Shown here: positions 26,774 to 35,686 of the stretch, piece after piece | Layout: every line of letters begins with the position of its first letter | How positions within the stretch are numbered: the first letter of the stretch is position 1 | Source: Pseudomonadota bacterium | Lineage (GTDB): Bacteria > Pseudomonadota > Alphaproteobacteria > Sphingomonadales > Sphingomonadaceae | DNA length: 61,972 bases | NCBI GenBank assembly: GCA_021847605.1 | Contig: JAJZQN010000022.1 | Coordinates: 1 to 61,972 of the forward strand | Direction of reading: 5' to 3' | The notes under the pieces: model-generated | Seen by the model: the letters and a program-made list of their open reading frames with translations, nothing else | Told to the model about the DNA's origin: nothing | The model's database searches: none | Translations under genes and position numbers: made by a program

Positions 26774-27011
26774 GGGTCTGGAGGAAAAGGCTAACCCGAC
26801 GAACGGCTTTGGTCCAAGTCCAAATGCGGCATGATCAAGCCATTTCTTGGCATAATCCGCAATTGACCACCGGTGTCCATTTGCGATCAGTGCAAGCTGT
26901 GCATCAATTCATGCCGGATTGAGGTTGGCATATCGCCACTTTGCGGGTCTATCCAACCATGACCGACCCGGCGCCGACGCCGGGCATGATGATTAGGGGA
27001 GTGAGAAGGCC
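26774..27011. promoter_or_regulatory. Divergent MFS / TonB receptor promoter region
   Basis: No gene. GGCATGATC (26828-26836) and CTTGGCATAATC (26846-26857) repeat the word seen before kdgD, and TTGGCATATC occurs again at about 26924-26933. TGCAAG and TGCATC (26891-26905 area) also echo the kdgD dyad. A shared regulator is likely to act on both the transporter and the receptor from here. Confidence 0.4.
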
Positions 27012-29795
27012 ATGAATGGCACCCGTCGACTGAAATCCTGCCTCAGCCTGTCCAGCGCCGCTGTCGCGCTGCTGTTTGCGCCCCATGCGCTGGCGCAGGA
27101 GCAGGCCCCGCCACAGGATGAGGCCCCCGTCGCCGACATCGTCGTCACCGGATTTCGCGCCAGCCTGAACAATGCGCTGGCGGTCAAACGCAACGAAACC
27201 GCCACGGTCGACGCGATCAAGGCGGAAGACATTGCCGAATTTCCCGATCTCAACCTGGCGGAATCGCTGCAACGCATTCCTGGCGTGGCCATCAGCCGCG
27301 TCAACGGCGAAGGCCGGAACATCTCCGTGCGCGGTCTGGGCGCCGAATATACCCGCGTGCGCATCAATGGCATGGAAGCGATCGGCACCACCGGCGGCAC
27401 CGACAATTCAGGCGGCGTGAACCGGGGCCGCGGTTTCGACTTCAACATCTTCTCGTCCGATCTGTTCAGCAACCTGTCGGTGCGCAAGACCGCGACCGCC
27501 GATGTCGAGGAAGGGTCGCTGGGCGGCACGGTCGACCTCCAGACTTCGCGTCCACTCGATTATAAAAAGCCTACGGCGGTTCTCTCCGCTGCCGCGAGCT
27601 ATAATGATCTGAGCGAAAAGACGACGCCGCGCCTGTCGGGGCTGGTCGCGACCCAGACCGACGACGGCCGCTTCGGCGTGTTGCTGTCGGTCGCTTATGA
27701 AGAGCGCAAGATCAAGGAAGAAGGCGCGAACATCACGCGCTGGACCTATGGCGGGTTCAACGGCGGCTTCAATGCGGCCTCGACCCTGCCGGGCTACACG
27801 ATCGGCCAGATCAACGACGGCAACCCGGACACCGCGCTGTTCCACCCGCGCATTCCGGGCCTCGTCAGCTATGATATTTCGCAAAAGCGGCTGGGTGCGG
27901 CCGGATCGGTCCAGTTTAAGCCGACCGATCGCACCCTGCTGTCGATCGACGGCCTCTATTCGCGGCTGGACGGCACGCGCAAGGAAGCGCAGTTGCAGGC
28001 GATCAGTTTCAGCCGGTCGGGCACCGGCAAGCCGCAGACCATCATCCGCGATGGCGTGGTGGATGACAATAATAACATCGTCAGCGGCACGTTCGACAAT
28101 GTCGATCTGCGATCGCAGGCCCGGTACGATGTGCTGAAAACCGAATTCTATCAGGTCACGGGATCGGTGGAGCATGAGTTCACCGATCGACTGAAAGTCT
28201 TCGCCATGGGCGGCTACGCCAGTTCGGAATTCACCAATCCGATCCAGACCACGGTGACGATCGACGCGATCAACACCGGCAATTACCAATATGATTTTTC
28301 CAGCCGTTTCCCGATGATCTCGCCGGGCGTGGATGTCGCCAATCCGGCCACCTGGAGCTTTATCAACGGTACGTCGGAAGTCCGCATCCGGCCGCAGACG
28401 GTGAGCAACGCCTTCACCACCGCCAAGGGCCATGTGGAATGGGAAGCGATCGATGGCATCACTTTCAAGGCGGGGCTGGACTGGCGCAAATTCGAATATG
28501 ATTCGACCGAACGCCGCCGCCTGTCGGGCGAAAGCGTCATCGCGCCGCTGACCGCCGCGCAACTGGCCGGCATGACCACCCTCTATTCTGGTTTCGGTAA
28601 GGGGCTGAACATCCCGGCTGGTACGCCGACCGCCTGGATCGTGCCTGACCTCAACGCCTTCATCGAACAGGGCGGCATCTACAGCAATCCGCTGTACGCC
28701 ACCGGCGGGGTTGAGAATGCGACCGCGCGTGGTTCCTATATCAATGTGACCGAAGAGGATACCGGCGTCTGGGGCATGACCCAGTTCAACTTGCAGGATA
28801 TTGCCGGCGTGCCGATCCGCGGCGACATTGGCCTGCGCTATGTGAAGACCGACCAGTTTTCCAGCGGCTATGCCAGCCAGGGTACGGCGATCAATCTGGT
28901 CACGGCCGATCGCAGCTACAAGCGCTGGCTGCCTTCGTTCAATCTGGTCGGCAACATTACCGACAATCTGCAGGTCCGCTTTGCCGCTGCCAAGACGCTG
29001 GCCCGCGCCGGCATCGCGTCACTGACGCCGGGCGGCAACCTGAACGTGTCTGGCGGCAATCGCAGCTTCAGTTCGGGCAACCCGGACCTGAAGCCCACAT
29101 CGTCGAAGAATCTGGATGCGTCGATCGAATGGTATCCGATGTCGGGCGCCATCTATGCCGTGTCCGCCTTCCGCAAGGATATTGGCAGCTTCGCCCAGAC
29201 GCTCAGCGTGGGCCTGCCCTATAGCAGCCTGGGCCTGCCCGACGCGCTGCTGAACGGCACGACGGCGTCGCCGACGGACATCTTCATCGTCAGCCAGCCG
29301 GTCAATTCGGATGGCGGCATTTTGAAGGGCTTCGAAATCAACGTACAGCAGCCCTTCAGCTTCCTGCCCGGCATATTGGCCAATTTCGGCGTGATGGCCA
29401 ACTATACCTATGTGAAGTCCAACATCGAATATCTGACCTCCGCCAATGGCGCGACCTCGGTCACGGCCCCGCTGGTCGGCCTGTCCAAGCAGGCCGCGAA
29501 CGCCACCCTCTATTATGAGGACAAGAAGTTCCAGATTCGCGGATCGGTGGCCTATCGTTCCAAATATCTGACCGCCGTGCCGGGCACAGAGGGCAATGCT
29601 TATAACGGGACCAACAGCACGCTGAACGTCGACGCGCAGGCCAGCTATAACATCACCGAGAAGATGAAGGTCAGCATCGAGGCGATCAACATCACCGACA
29701 CCAAGAATGACCAGTTTGTCGACGAAACCAACCGCCTGAATGTGCTGACGCACAGCGGTCGCCAGTTCAACTTAGGCGTGCGCTACAGCTTCTGA
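27012..29795 (+). CDS. TonB-dependent receptor (carbohydrate-type)
   Basis: A 927-residue outer-membrane active transporter of the Xanthomonas/Caulobacter TonB-receptor subfamily. Signal peptide to about residue 28 (cleavage near HALAQ), TonB-box-like DIVVTGF, plug domain (SLQRIPGVAISRVNGEGRNI, RGLGAEYTRVRINGM, LGGTVDLQTSRPLDY), then a 22-strand barrel ending in the aromatic terminus NLGVRYSF. Complete. It faces the sugar-diacid MFS gene, so it probably imports an oligosaccharide or uronic-acid-containing molecule across the outer membrane. A strong terminator follows. Confidence 0.94.
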   Translation: MNGTRRLKSCLSLSSAAVALLFAPHALAQEQAPPQDEAPVADIVVTGFRASLNNALAVKRNETATVDAIKAEDIAEFPDLNLAESLQRIPGVAISRVNGEGRNISVRGLGAEYTRVRINGMEAIGTTGGTDNSGGVNRGRGFDFNIFSSDLFSNLSVRKTATADVEEGSLGGTVDLQTSRPLDYKKPTAVLSAAASYNDLSEKTTPRLSGLVATQTDDGRFGVLLSVAYEERKIKEEGANITRWTYGGFNGGFNAASTLPGYTIGQINDGNPDTALFHPRIPGLVSYDISQKRLGAAGSVQFKPTDRTLLSIDGLYSRLDGTRKEAQLQAISFSRSGTGKPQTIIRDGVVDDNNNIVSGTFDNVDLRSQARYDVLKTEFYQVTGSVEHEFTDRLKVFAMGGYASSEFTNPIQTTVTIDAINTGNYQYDFSSRFPMISPGVDVANPATWSFINGTSEVRIRPQTVSNAFTTAKGHVEWEAIDGITFKAGLDWRKFEYDSTERRRLSGESVIAPLTAAQLAGMTTLYSGFGKGLNIPAGTPTAWIVPDLNAFIEQGGIYSNPLYATGGVENATARGSYINVTEEDTGVWGMTQFNLQDIAGVPIRGDIGLRYVKTDQFSSGYASQGTAINLVTADRSYKRWLPSFNLVGNITDNLQVRFAAAKTLARAGIASLTPGGNLNVSGGNRSFSSGNPDLKPTSSKNLDASIEWYPMSGAIYAVSAFRKDIGSFAQTLSVGLPYSSLGLPDALLNGTTASPTDIFIVSQPVNSDGGILKGFEINVQQPFSFLPGILANFGVMANYTYVKSNIEYLTSANGATSVTAPLVGLSKQAANATLYYEDKKFQIRGSVAYRSKYLTAVPGTEGNAYNGTNSTLNVDAQASYNITEKMKVSIEAINITDTKNDQFVDETNRLNVLTHSGRQFNLGVRYSF

Positions 29796-29831
29796 TCCTT
29801 TCCTCCCTCCCTGGAGGCTGGATGCGCCCCG

Positions 29832-29868
29832 CGCCGGTTGCCCCAATGGGCGGCCGGCGTATTTTTTA
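29832..29868 (+). terminator. Intrinsic terminator after TonB receptor
   Basis: CGCCGG plus GCCC pairs with GGGC plus CCGGCG around a CAAT loop, followed by TATTTTTT. A textbook rho-independent terminator starting 37 bases after the receptor stop codon, which separates it from the trehalase gene. Confidence 0.9.
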
Positions 29869-29932
29869 ATCTCCTGCGGTCTATTCCTGCCATCCGTCGG
29901 AACCATGGCGTGGGCCGTGCCATTGACCGGAC

Positions 29933-31492
29933 ATGACCCGCAAAATCCTGATCCCGTTGATAGCAGCCCTGCTTTGCAGCGCGCAGTCGCCGTTGCCGCC
30001 CAGTCCGCAGGATATCTACGGCCCCTTGTTCGAAGCGGTGCAGGCGCAGCGCATCTTCCCCGACGGCAAGAGTTTCGTAGACGCGACGCCGCATGAGGCG
30101 CCCGACGCGATCATGGCGGCCTATCGCAAGGAAGCGCCGCGCGACAAGGCGGCGCTACGCGCCTTTGTCCTGCGCCATTTCGATGTGCCGGGGGAGGGGG
30201 CGCCTGCTCCGCAGACATTGGCCGGGCATATCCGCGCATTGTGGCCGCAGTTGACCCGGCCTGCGCTCGAACCCATAGCAGGATCAAGCGCGCTAGCGCT
30301 GCCGGCGCCCTATGTCGTGCCGGGCGGCCGGTTTCGCGAAATTTATTATTGGGACAGCTATTTCACCATGCTGGGGTTGAAGGCTGACGGGCAGGACGCG
30401 CTGATCGCGTCGATGCTGACCGACTTTGAAAGTCTGATCGACCGTTATGGCCATGTCCCCAATGGCACGCGGACCTATTATCTCAGTCGATCACAGCCGC
30501 CTTTCCTGTCGCAGATGATCGATCTGGCCGGAGACGCCGATGCGCCGAGCGCCGCGCGGCATCTGGCGGCGCTGCGGGCGGAACATCGCTTCTGGATGGC
30601 GGACAGCGATGTCGCGCAAAAGGACGGAGCAGCCCGGCGCGTCGTGCGCATGCCCGACGGCAGCCTGCTCAACCGCTATTGGGACGACAGGGATGATCCC
30701 CGTGACGAAAGTTGGGCGGAGGATGTCGCTACGGCACGGGAGAGCAACCGGCCGCCTGCCGAAACCTACCGGCATTTGCGGGCAGGTGCAGAAAGCGGAT
30801 GGGATTTTTCGTCCCGCTGGCTGGCCGATCCGGCACGGCTGGCGACGGTCCGCACCACCGATATCGTCCCGATCGATCTCAACAGTCTGATCTGGGCGAT
30901 GGAGCGGAACATCGCCCGTCGCTGTCGCGCGGCGGGGGACGACGCCTGCGCCAGCGATTATGATCGGGCGTCGGCGCGGCGAGCGCGGGCGATCAACCGC
31001 TATCTGTGGGTAGCGCGGGACGCGCGCTTTGCCGACTGGGATCGGATGACGGGCCGGCCCACGCCGATAGTGTCTGCGGCAGTGCTTTACCCTTTGTTCG
31101 TCGGCATGGCGGACAAGGCGCAGGCTGCTGGGGTGGCGCGGATCGTGCGCGCTCGACTAGTCGCGCCGGGCGGATTGCGCACCACTCAAATCGAGAGTGG
31201 CCAGCAATGGGACCGACCCAATGGCTGGGCGCCGTTGCAATGGATCGCGATCGCGGGGCTGGGGCGCTATGGCGAGGAGCAACTGGCGCGGACCATCGCA
31301 GCGGGTTGGGTGCGCACGGTCGACACCGCCTTTCGATCGACCGGCAAGATGCTGGAAAAATATGATGTGGAACAGCATCGGCCCGGCGGCGGCGGAGAAT
31401 ATCCGTTGCAGGACGGCTTTGGCTGGACCAACGGCGTGACCCGCGCGATCCTTGAGCGATATCCGGCGCTCGTCCCGCCGGAGCATCCATAA
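29933..31492 (+). CDS. treA: Periplasmic trehalase (GH37)
   Basis: A 519-residue alpha,alpha-trehalase that splits trehalose into two glucose units in the periplasm. Signal peptide MTRKILIPLIAALLCSAQS. Both GH37 signatures are present: PGGRFREIYYWDSY (near residue 136) and QQWDRPNGWAPLQW (near 424). The catalytic acid Asp291 in SGWDFSSRWL and the base Glu475 in LEKYDV match the positions known from E. coli trehalase by motif. Full length. It has its own transcription unit after the receptor terminator; the receptor could still supply trehalose-containing sugars, but the context gives no proof. Confidence 0.94.
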   Translation: MTRKILIPLIAALLCSAQSPLPPSPQDIYGPLFEAVQAQRIFPDGKSFVDATPHEAPDAIMAAYRKEAPRDKAALRAFVLRHFDVPGEGAPAPQTLAGHIRALWPQLTRPALEPIAGSSALALPAPYVVPGGRFREIYYWDSYFTMLGLKADGQDALIASMLTDFESLIDRYGHVPNGTRTYYLSRSQPPFLSQMIDLAGDADAPSAARHLAALRAEHRFWMADSDVAQKDGAARRVVRMPDGSLLNRYWDDRDDPRDESWAEDVATARESNRPPAETYRHLRAGAESGWDFSSRWLADPARLATVRTTDIVPIDLNSLIWAMERNIARRCRAAGDDACASDYDRASARRARAINRYLWVARDARFADWDRMTGRPTPIVSAAVLYPLFVGMADKAQAAGVARIVRARLVAPGGLRTTQIESGQQWDRPNGWAPLQWIAIAGLGRYGEEQLARTIAAGWVRTVDTAFRSTGKMLEKYDVEQHRPGGGGEYPLQDGFGWTNGVTRAILERYPALVPPEHP

Positions 31493-31577
31493 CGTCAAGG
31501 CATGGATTGGGCAGTCGCTGCGGCTTATACTGCGCGGGCGGGCATGGGATGATGTGATCCAGCAGGAGGTTCATCAT

Positions 31578-33449
31578 ATGTCCAACGCCATCGCCACGGT
31601 TTCGCTCAGCGGCACGCTGGAGGAAAAGCTGCGTGCTGCTGCTGCGGCCGGCTTTGCCGGCGTCGAGATTTTCGAAAATGACCTGATTGGATCGTCGCTG
31701 TCGCCGCGTGCTGTGCGAAGGATGCTGGACGATCTGGGCCTTGCCTGCATGCTCTACCAGCCATTCCGTGATTTTGAAGGGGTGCCGGGCCATCTGCGCC
31801 AGCGCGCCATGGACCGCGCCGAACGCAAGTTCGACCTGATGGGCGAATTGGGTGCGGATCGCATTCTCGTCTGCTCCAACTGTTCGCCGGTGTCACTGGG
31901 CGAGCGGGAGCGGATCGTCGATGATTTCCGCGAACTGGGCGAACGGGCGGCGAAGCGCGACATCCTTGTTGGCTATGAGGCGCTCGCCTGGGGCCGCCAT
32001 GTGTTCGACCATCGCGACGTCTGGTCGATCGTGGAACAGGTCGATCATCCCAATATCGGCATCATCCTGGACAGCTATCACTCCTTGTCGCGCAGGATCC
32101 CCAGCGAGAGCATCCGCCAGATCCGGGGCGACAAGATCGTTTTCGTGCAGTTGGCCGACGCGCCGCTGCTGGACATGGATCTGCTCTACTGGAGCCGGCA
32201 TTTTCGCAATCTGCCGGGGCAGGGCGGGCTGGATGTCGATACCTATGTCGCGGAAATTCTGCGGACCGGCTATGACGGGCCATTGTCGCTGGAAATCTTC
32301 AACGATCGATTCAGATCGAACAGCGCGATGCTGGTGGCGGAAGACGGGCATCGTTCGCTCGATCAGGTGCGCGATGCTGCACTGCGCCAATTGGGCTGGC
32401 AAACCACCATGCCCGCGCCGCAACCCGTGCTGGCGGCCGAGTTCGTCGAATTTACCGCCGACAGCGTCGATGTCGCGCGGCTAAGCGGCACGCTTGCCAC
32501 GCTGGGCTTTACGCTGGCGGGCGAGCATCGGCAGAAGAAGGTGACGCGCTGGCGACAGGGCGGCGTCAATCTGGTCATCAATGCCGAGCCGAAAGGCTTT
32601 GCCAGCGCCTATCGCGCCGCCCATGGCCCGTCCATCTGCGCCATTGGCGTGCGGGTAAAGGACAAGGCGGCGGTGCTGGCGCGCGCGGCGGCGCTGGGCA
32701 TTCGCGCCTATAGTCCGGAGGGGCGGCCGGGGCGCATGGCGATGCCGGCATTGCGCGGCGTTGGCGGCAGTCTTGTTTATCTGATCGATGATAATGAGGT
32801 AGAAGGGCTGTGGGCGCGGGAGTTTGTCGCACGCGACATGGAACCTGATGCGCCCGTTCATGCGCGCGGTTTCGATCATCTGGCGGCCGTGGTGCATGAG
32901 GATGAATTCCTTTCCTGGCAACTGTACTGGCGTGCCCTGTTCGGTCTGGAGGCGAAGGCGGCGCAGGATGTGATCGACCCGTCCGGTCTGGTGCACAGTC
33001 AGGCATTGCAGTCGCCCGATGGCGGCTTTCGGGTAACGCTCAATGCGTCCGACGCGCGTCAGACCTTGTCGTCACGCTTTCTGGAGCAGGGGATTGGCGG
33101 CGGCTACCAGCATATCGCGATTACCACTGACGATATTTTCGCAACCGCGCGGGCGCTGCGCGATAGTGGCGCAGCCATGCTGGCGATCCCGGACAATTAT
33201 CATGCCGATCTGGCTGCGCGTTTCGGCTTTGACGACGCCATGATCGCGCGCATGGCGCAGCTTGGCATCCTGTATGACGAGGATGGGGAAGGTAACGGCT
33301 TCTGGCAGTTGTACAGCCGCGCCTTCGACAAGCTGTTCTTCTTTGAAATTGTGCAGCGTGATCCGGCCTATACAGGCTATGGCGCACCTAATGCCGGGGT
33401 GAGGCTGGCGGCGCAGAACCGTTTCCGCGATGACAGCCTGATCGATTGA
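31578..33449 (+). CDS. quiC: Two-domain 3-dehydroshikimate dehydratase (QuiC/QsuB type)
   Basis: A 623-residue cytoplasmic enzyme making protocatechuate from 3-dehydroshikimate. The start at 31578 has AGGAGG 8 bases upstream. Residues 1-285 are a sugar-phosphate-isomerase-like TIM barrel with dehydratase metal ligands expected in VGYEALAWG, GIILDSYHSL, IVFVQLAD and SLEIFND. Residues about 290-620 are a 4-hydroxyphenylpyruvate-dioxygenase-like VOC domain whose metal set also looks intact (FDHLAAVVH, YQHIAITTDD, FFEIVQRD). This fusion is known in quinate-degrading bacteria. It converges with the minus-strand porin/AroE/MFS genes, which complete a quinate-shikimate set. Confidence 0.9.
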   Translation: MSNAIATVSLSGTLEEKLRAAAAAGFAGVEIFENDLIGSSLSPRAVRRMLDDLGLACMLYQPFRDFEGVPGHLRQRAMDRAERKFDLMGELGADRILVCSNCSPVSLGERERIVDDFRELGERAAKRDILVGYEALAWGRHVFDHRDVWSIVEQVDHPNIGIILDSYHSLSRRIPSESIRQIRGDKIVFVQLADAPLLDMDLLYWSRHFRNLPGQGGLDVDTYVAEILRTGYDGPLSLEIFNDRFRSNSAMLVAEDGHRSLDQVRDAALRQLGWQTTMPAPQPVLAAEFVEFTADSVDVARLSGTLATLGFTLAGEHRQKKVTRWRQGGVNLVINAEPKGFASAYRAAHGPSICAIGVRVKDKAAVLARAAALGIRAYSPEGRPGRMAMPALRGVGGSLVYLIDDNEVEGLWAREFVARDMEPDAPVHARGFDHLAAVVHEDEFLSWQLYWRALFGLEAKAAQDVIDPSGLVHSQALQSPDGGFRVTLNASDARQTLSSRFLEQGIGGGYQHIAITTDDIFATARALRDSGAAMLAIPDNYHADLAARFGFDDAMIARMAQLGILYDEDGEGNGFWQLYSRAFDKLFFFEIVQRDPAYTGYGAPNAGVRLAAQNRFRDDSLID

Positions 33450-33456
33450 ACGCCGC

Positions 33457-34767
33457 TCAGAGAATGAGTTTAACTGTCAGCCCGCCCACCACGGCGTCGG
33501 GATAGCGGCTGGTGGCGCCGACGCGGTGGATATATTGCAGATTGGGGCGCAGCAGCAGCGATCGGGTCGCTTGCCAGCCGTAAAATAGCTCCCCGCTGGC
33601 CTCCCATGTCTGAACGTCAACTGCCTGCCCCAACGATTGTTGGTCGCGCTGGCGATCGGCGATGCGCGGATTGACCCGGGCGTAGACGAGGCCGAGGCCG
33701 AAATTATCTTTGAGCTGGCTGTCCCATAGGCCGCGCGCAACGAAGCCGCCGCTCAGGAAGAAGGGGACGCGCGCGGTGTGCTTGTCCGACAGGGTCATAG
33801 TGCCGAACAATGCCAGCCCGCGGTCGCCAGAGCCAAAGCGCGCGATCATCTTTTCACCCATGATCCAGGCGCTCCACCGTTCCTGCCGCATTGCGGGCGC
33901 AAGGCCGGACAGCGCATAGCTGGTGCCGTTCACATCGTCGCGCACATCGGCCCTGTCGGTCGTGTCGACCAGCCCGCCGATGCGCAGCAATCCGGGCAGG
34001 CCGCCATCCCGTTGGCCGAATTTCCAGCCCAGTTCGACCGGCAGCACGAAACTGTCAAAACGGGGCGCGAGTTGCCAGCCGCTGCCGGTCTGCGCGCGAT
34101 AGGCGTTCACCTCGAAAGCGGCCACCGTGACGGTCAGGTTCCTGGCGATTTCCTGACGGGCGCGCACGCCCCAGCGCGGAATGGGGAAGCCCGAAAAACC
34201 GCTATTGTAGAACAGCGTGGTTGGGCGTGGACAGAAGGCGAAATTCTGGAACTGGCAGCCCGATGGCAGCGTCGCGAAATCATCGCCGGTATGATAAAGG
34301 CCGATCTTGAGCGCGGTCTTGCCCCCATTCAGCTGCTGTTCGTAGCTGAGTTCTGCCGGGCGCAGATCCTGCCCGCCGCCAAACAGCTCTTGTACTTCGA
34401 ATAGATTGCCGATGCGGGTGGCGGTCAGATCCTCACCCTTGCGATGGATGATGGTGGCGATGAGTTTGCCGCCGTCCAGCCCGAACGCCTTGCCGGTGTC
34501 GACCACCGCCGACGCCAGCAATTGCTGGGTATAGGCCGCGCCCTGATCGCGCCCGCCGCTGATCGATGCGGCGCTTTCGGAGATGTAGGAGAAAGTCAGG
34601 GTGACGCCCTTGTCCTTCAGGTGCCTGCGCCAACCGGGGCCATGACTAGTCGCAGGCGGCGGCGTCTGTGGTCCGGCTGGGGGACCCGATTGCGCGATCC
34701 CGGCGGCGGCGACCTGCACTGGCTGGACGAGGGTGACGGGTGGGGTGGGGGGCGCGTCGGCGATCAT
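33457..34767 (-). CDS. OprB-family carbohydrate porin
   Basis: A 436-residue outer-membrane barrel of the carbohydrate-selective OprB family: GWRRHLKDKGVTLTFSYISE at the barrel start, YEQQLNGGKTALKIGLYHTG, and a C-terminus ending in aliphatic/aromatic strands (GGLTVKLIL). The start at 34767 overlaps the stop of the AroE-like gene (ATGA). No classical signal peptide is visible: the N-terminus (MIADAPPTPPVTLVQPVQV) is Pro/Ala-rich and weakly hydrophobic, so the start or export route is uncertain. Its place in the quinate set suggests passage of quinate, shikimate or a phenolic ester. Confidence 0.85.
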   Translation of the reverse strand: MIADAPPTPPVTLVQPVQVAAAGIAQSGPPAGPQTPPPATSHGPGWRRHLKDKGVTLTFSYISESAASISGGRDQGAAYTQQLLASAVVDTGKAFGLDGGKLIATIIHRKGEDLTATRIGNLFEVQELFGGGQDLRPAELSYEQQLNGGKTALKIGLYHTGDDFATLPSGCQFQNFAFCPRPTTLFYNSGFSGFPIPRWGVRARQEIARNLTVTVAAFEVNAYRAQTGSGWQLAPRFDSFVLPVELGWKFGQRDGGLPGLLRIGGLVDTTDRADVRDDVNGTSYALSGLAPAMRQERWSAWIMGEKMIARFGSGDRGLALFGTMTLSDKHTARVPFFLSGGFVARGLWDSQLKDNFGLGLVYARVNPRIADRQRDQQSLGQAVDVQTWEASGELFYGWQATRSLLLRPNLQYIHRVGATSRYPDAVVGGLTVKLIL

Positions 34768-35657
34768 GCGGCGGTCCTGCGCTGTGTGTCGCGCGCGAAA
34801 TCCGCCAGCATCCGGGCGCTGTCCGGCTCGACTCCGGTGAACAGGGAAAAGGCGTGCGCCGCCTGCATTACCGCCATGCCGCCGCCGTTCAGCGTGGCGC
34901 ATCCTTTTGCCTGCGCTGCGGCGAGCAGGGGCGTCTGGAGCGGGAAGTAGATGATGTCAGACACCCATTGATCGGGATGCAACAAGTCGGGGTCGAAAGG
35001 CAGGCCGGGATGGCTTTCCATGCCGATGGGGGAGGTCTGGACCACGCCATCCGCGCCGGCGATCGCATCTGCGGTGCTGGTGGCGATCACCTGCGCACGC
35101 GGGAAGAGCGCGCCGAGCCGGTCGGCCAACGCTGCCGCGCGATCCTGCGCCGGGTCGCTGATGGTCAGATAGGTCGCACCCAGATCGAGATGAGCATAGC
35201 CGACCGCTGCCGCCGCGCCGCCCGCGCCGATCAGGGCGATGTGCGCACGCCGCCGATCGCCAAGGCCGGCGAGAAAATGCGTGCGATAACCCGACCAGTC
35301 CGTATTGTCGCCAAATGCCTGACCATCTTCGAACAGGATGGTGTTGACCGCGCCGATCGCCCGGGCCGCGTCGGACAAGCTGTCGAGCAGGGGCATCACA
35401 TCCTGCTTGAAAGGATGGGTGACGTTGAGACCATCAAAGCCCATGGCCTGAAACATCGGCAACAACCGGGGCAGATCGCCCGCAGCATAACCCATCGGCT
35501 CGCCATCGAGGATGCGGTAGACCATGGTCAGGCCCAACGCGCGTGCTTCGCTCTCGTGCATTTGCGGGCTGCGCGATCCGGCGATGCCGCTGCCGATCAG
35601 GCCGCAGAGAATGGACGCGACGGGTCGCCCCGCATCGATGACGGGTTGATGGATCAT
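34764..35657 (-). CDS. Shikimate/quinate dehydrogenase (AroE family)
   Basis: A 297-residue NAD(P)-dependent dehydrogenase. Substrate-binding SRSP (about 28-31), catalytic Lys84 in NVTHPFKQD, Asn105 in AVNT and Asp120 in DNTDW are intact, followed by the nucleotide-binding IGAGGAAAAVG. Given the co-oriented MFS and porin genes and the facing dehydroshikimate dehydratase, it most likely oxidises shikimate or quinate in the catabolic direction, like QsuD/YdiB, not the biosynthetic AroE. It overlaps the porin start and follows the MFS gene by 29 bp. Confidence 0.88.
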   Translation of the reverse strand: MIHQPVIDAGRPVASILCGLIGSGIAGSRSPQMHESEARALGLTMVYRILDGEPMGYAAGDLPRLLPMFQAMGFDGLNVTHPFKQDVMPLLDSLSDAARAIGAVNTILFEDGQAFGDNTDWSGYRTHFLAGLGDRRRAHIALIGAGGAAAAVGYAHLDLGATYLTISDPAQDRAAALADRLGALFPRAQVIATSTADAIAGADGVVQTSPIGMESHPGLPFDPDLLHPDQWVSDIIYFPLQTPLLAAAQAKGCATLNGGGMAVMQAAHAFSLFTGVEPDSARMLADFARDTQRRTAA

Positions 35658-35686
35658 GATATTCTGGTCCTTCAGGTCAGGAAGCG

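Noticed and set aside
34764..35657. Biosynthetic aroE
   Set aside because: Its operon has a shikimate-type transporter and porin and faces a dehydroshikimate dehydratase, which points to catabolism.
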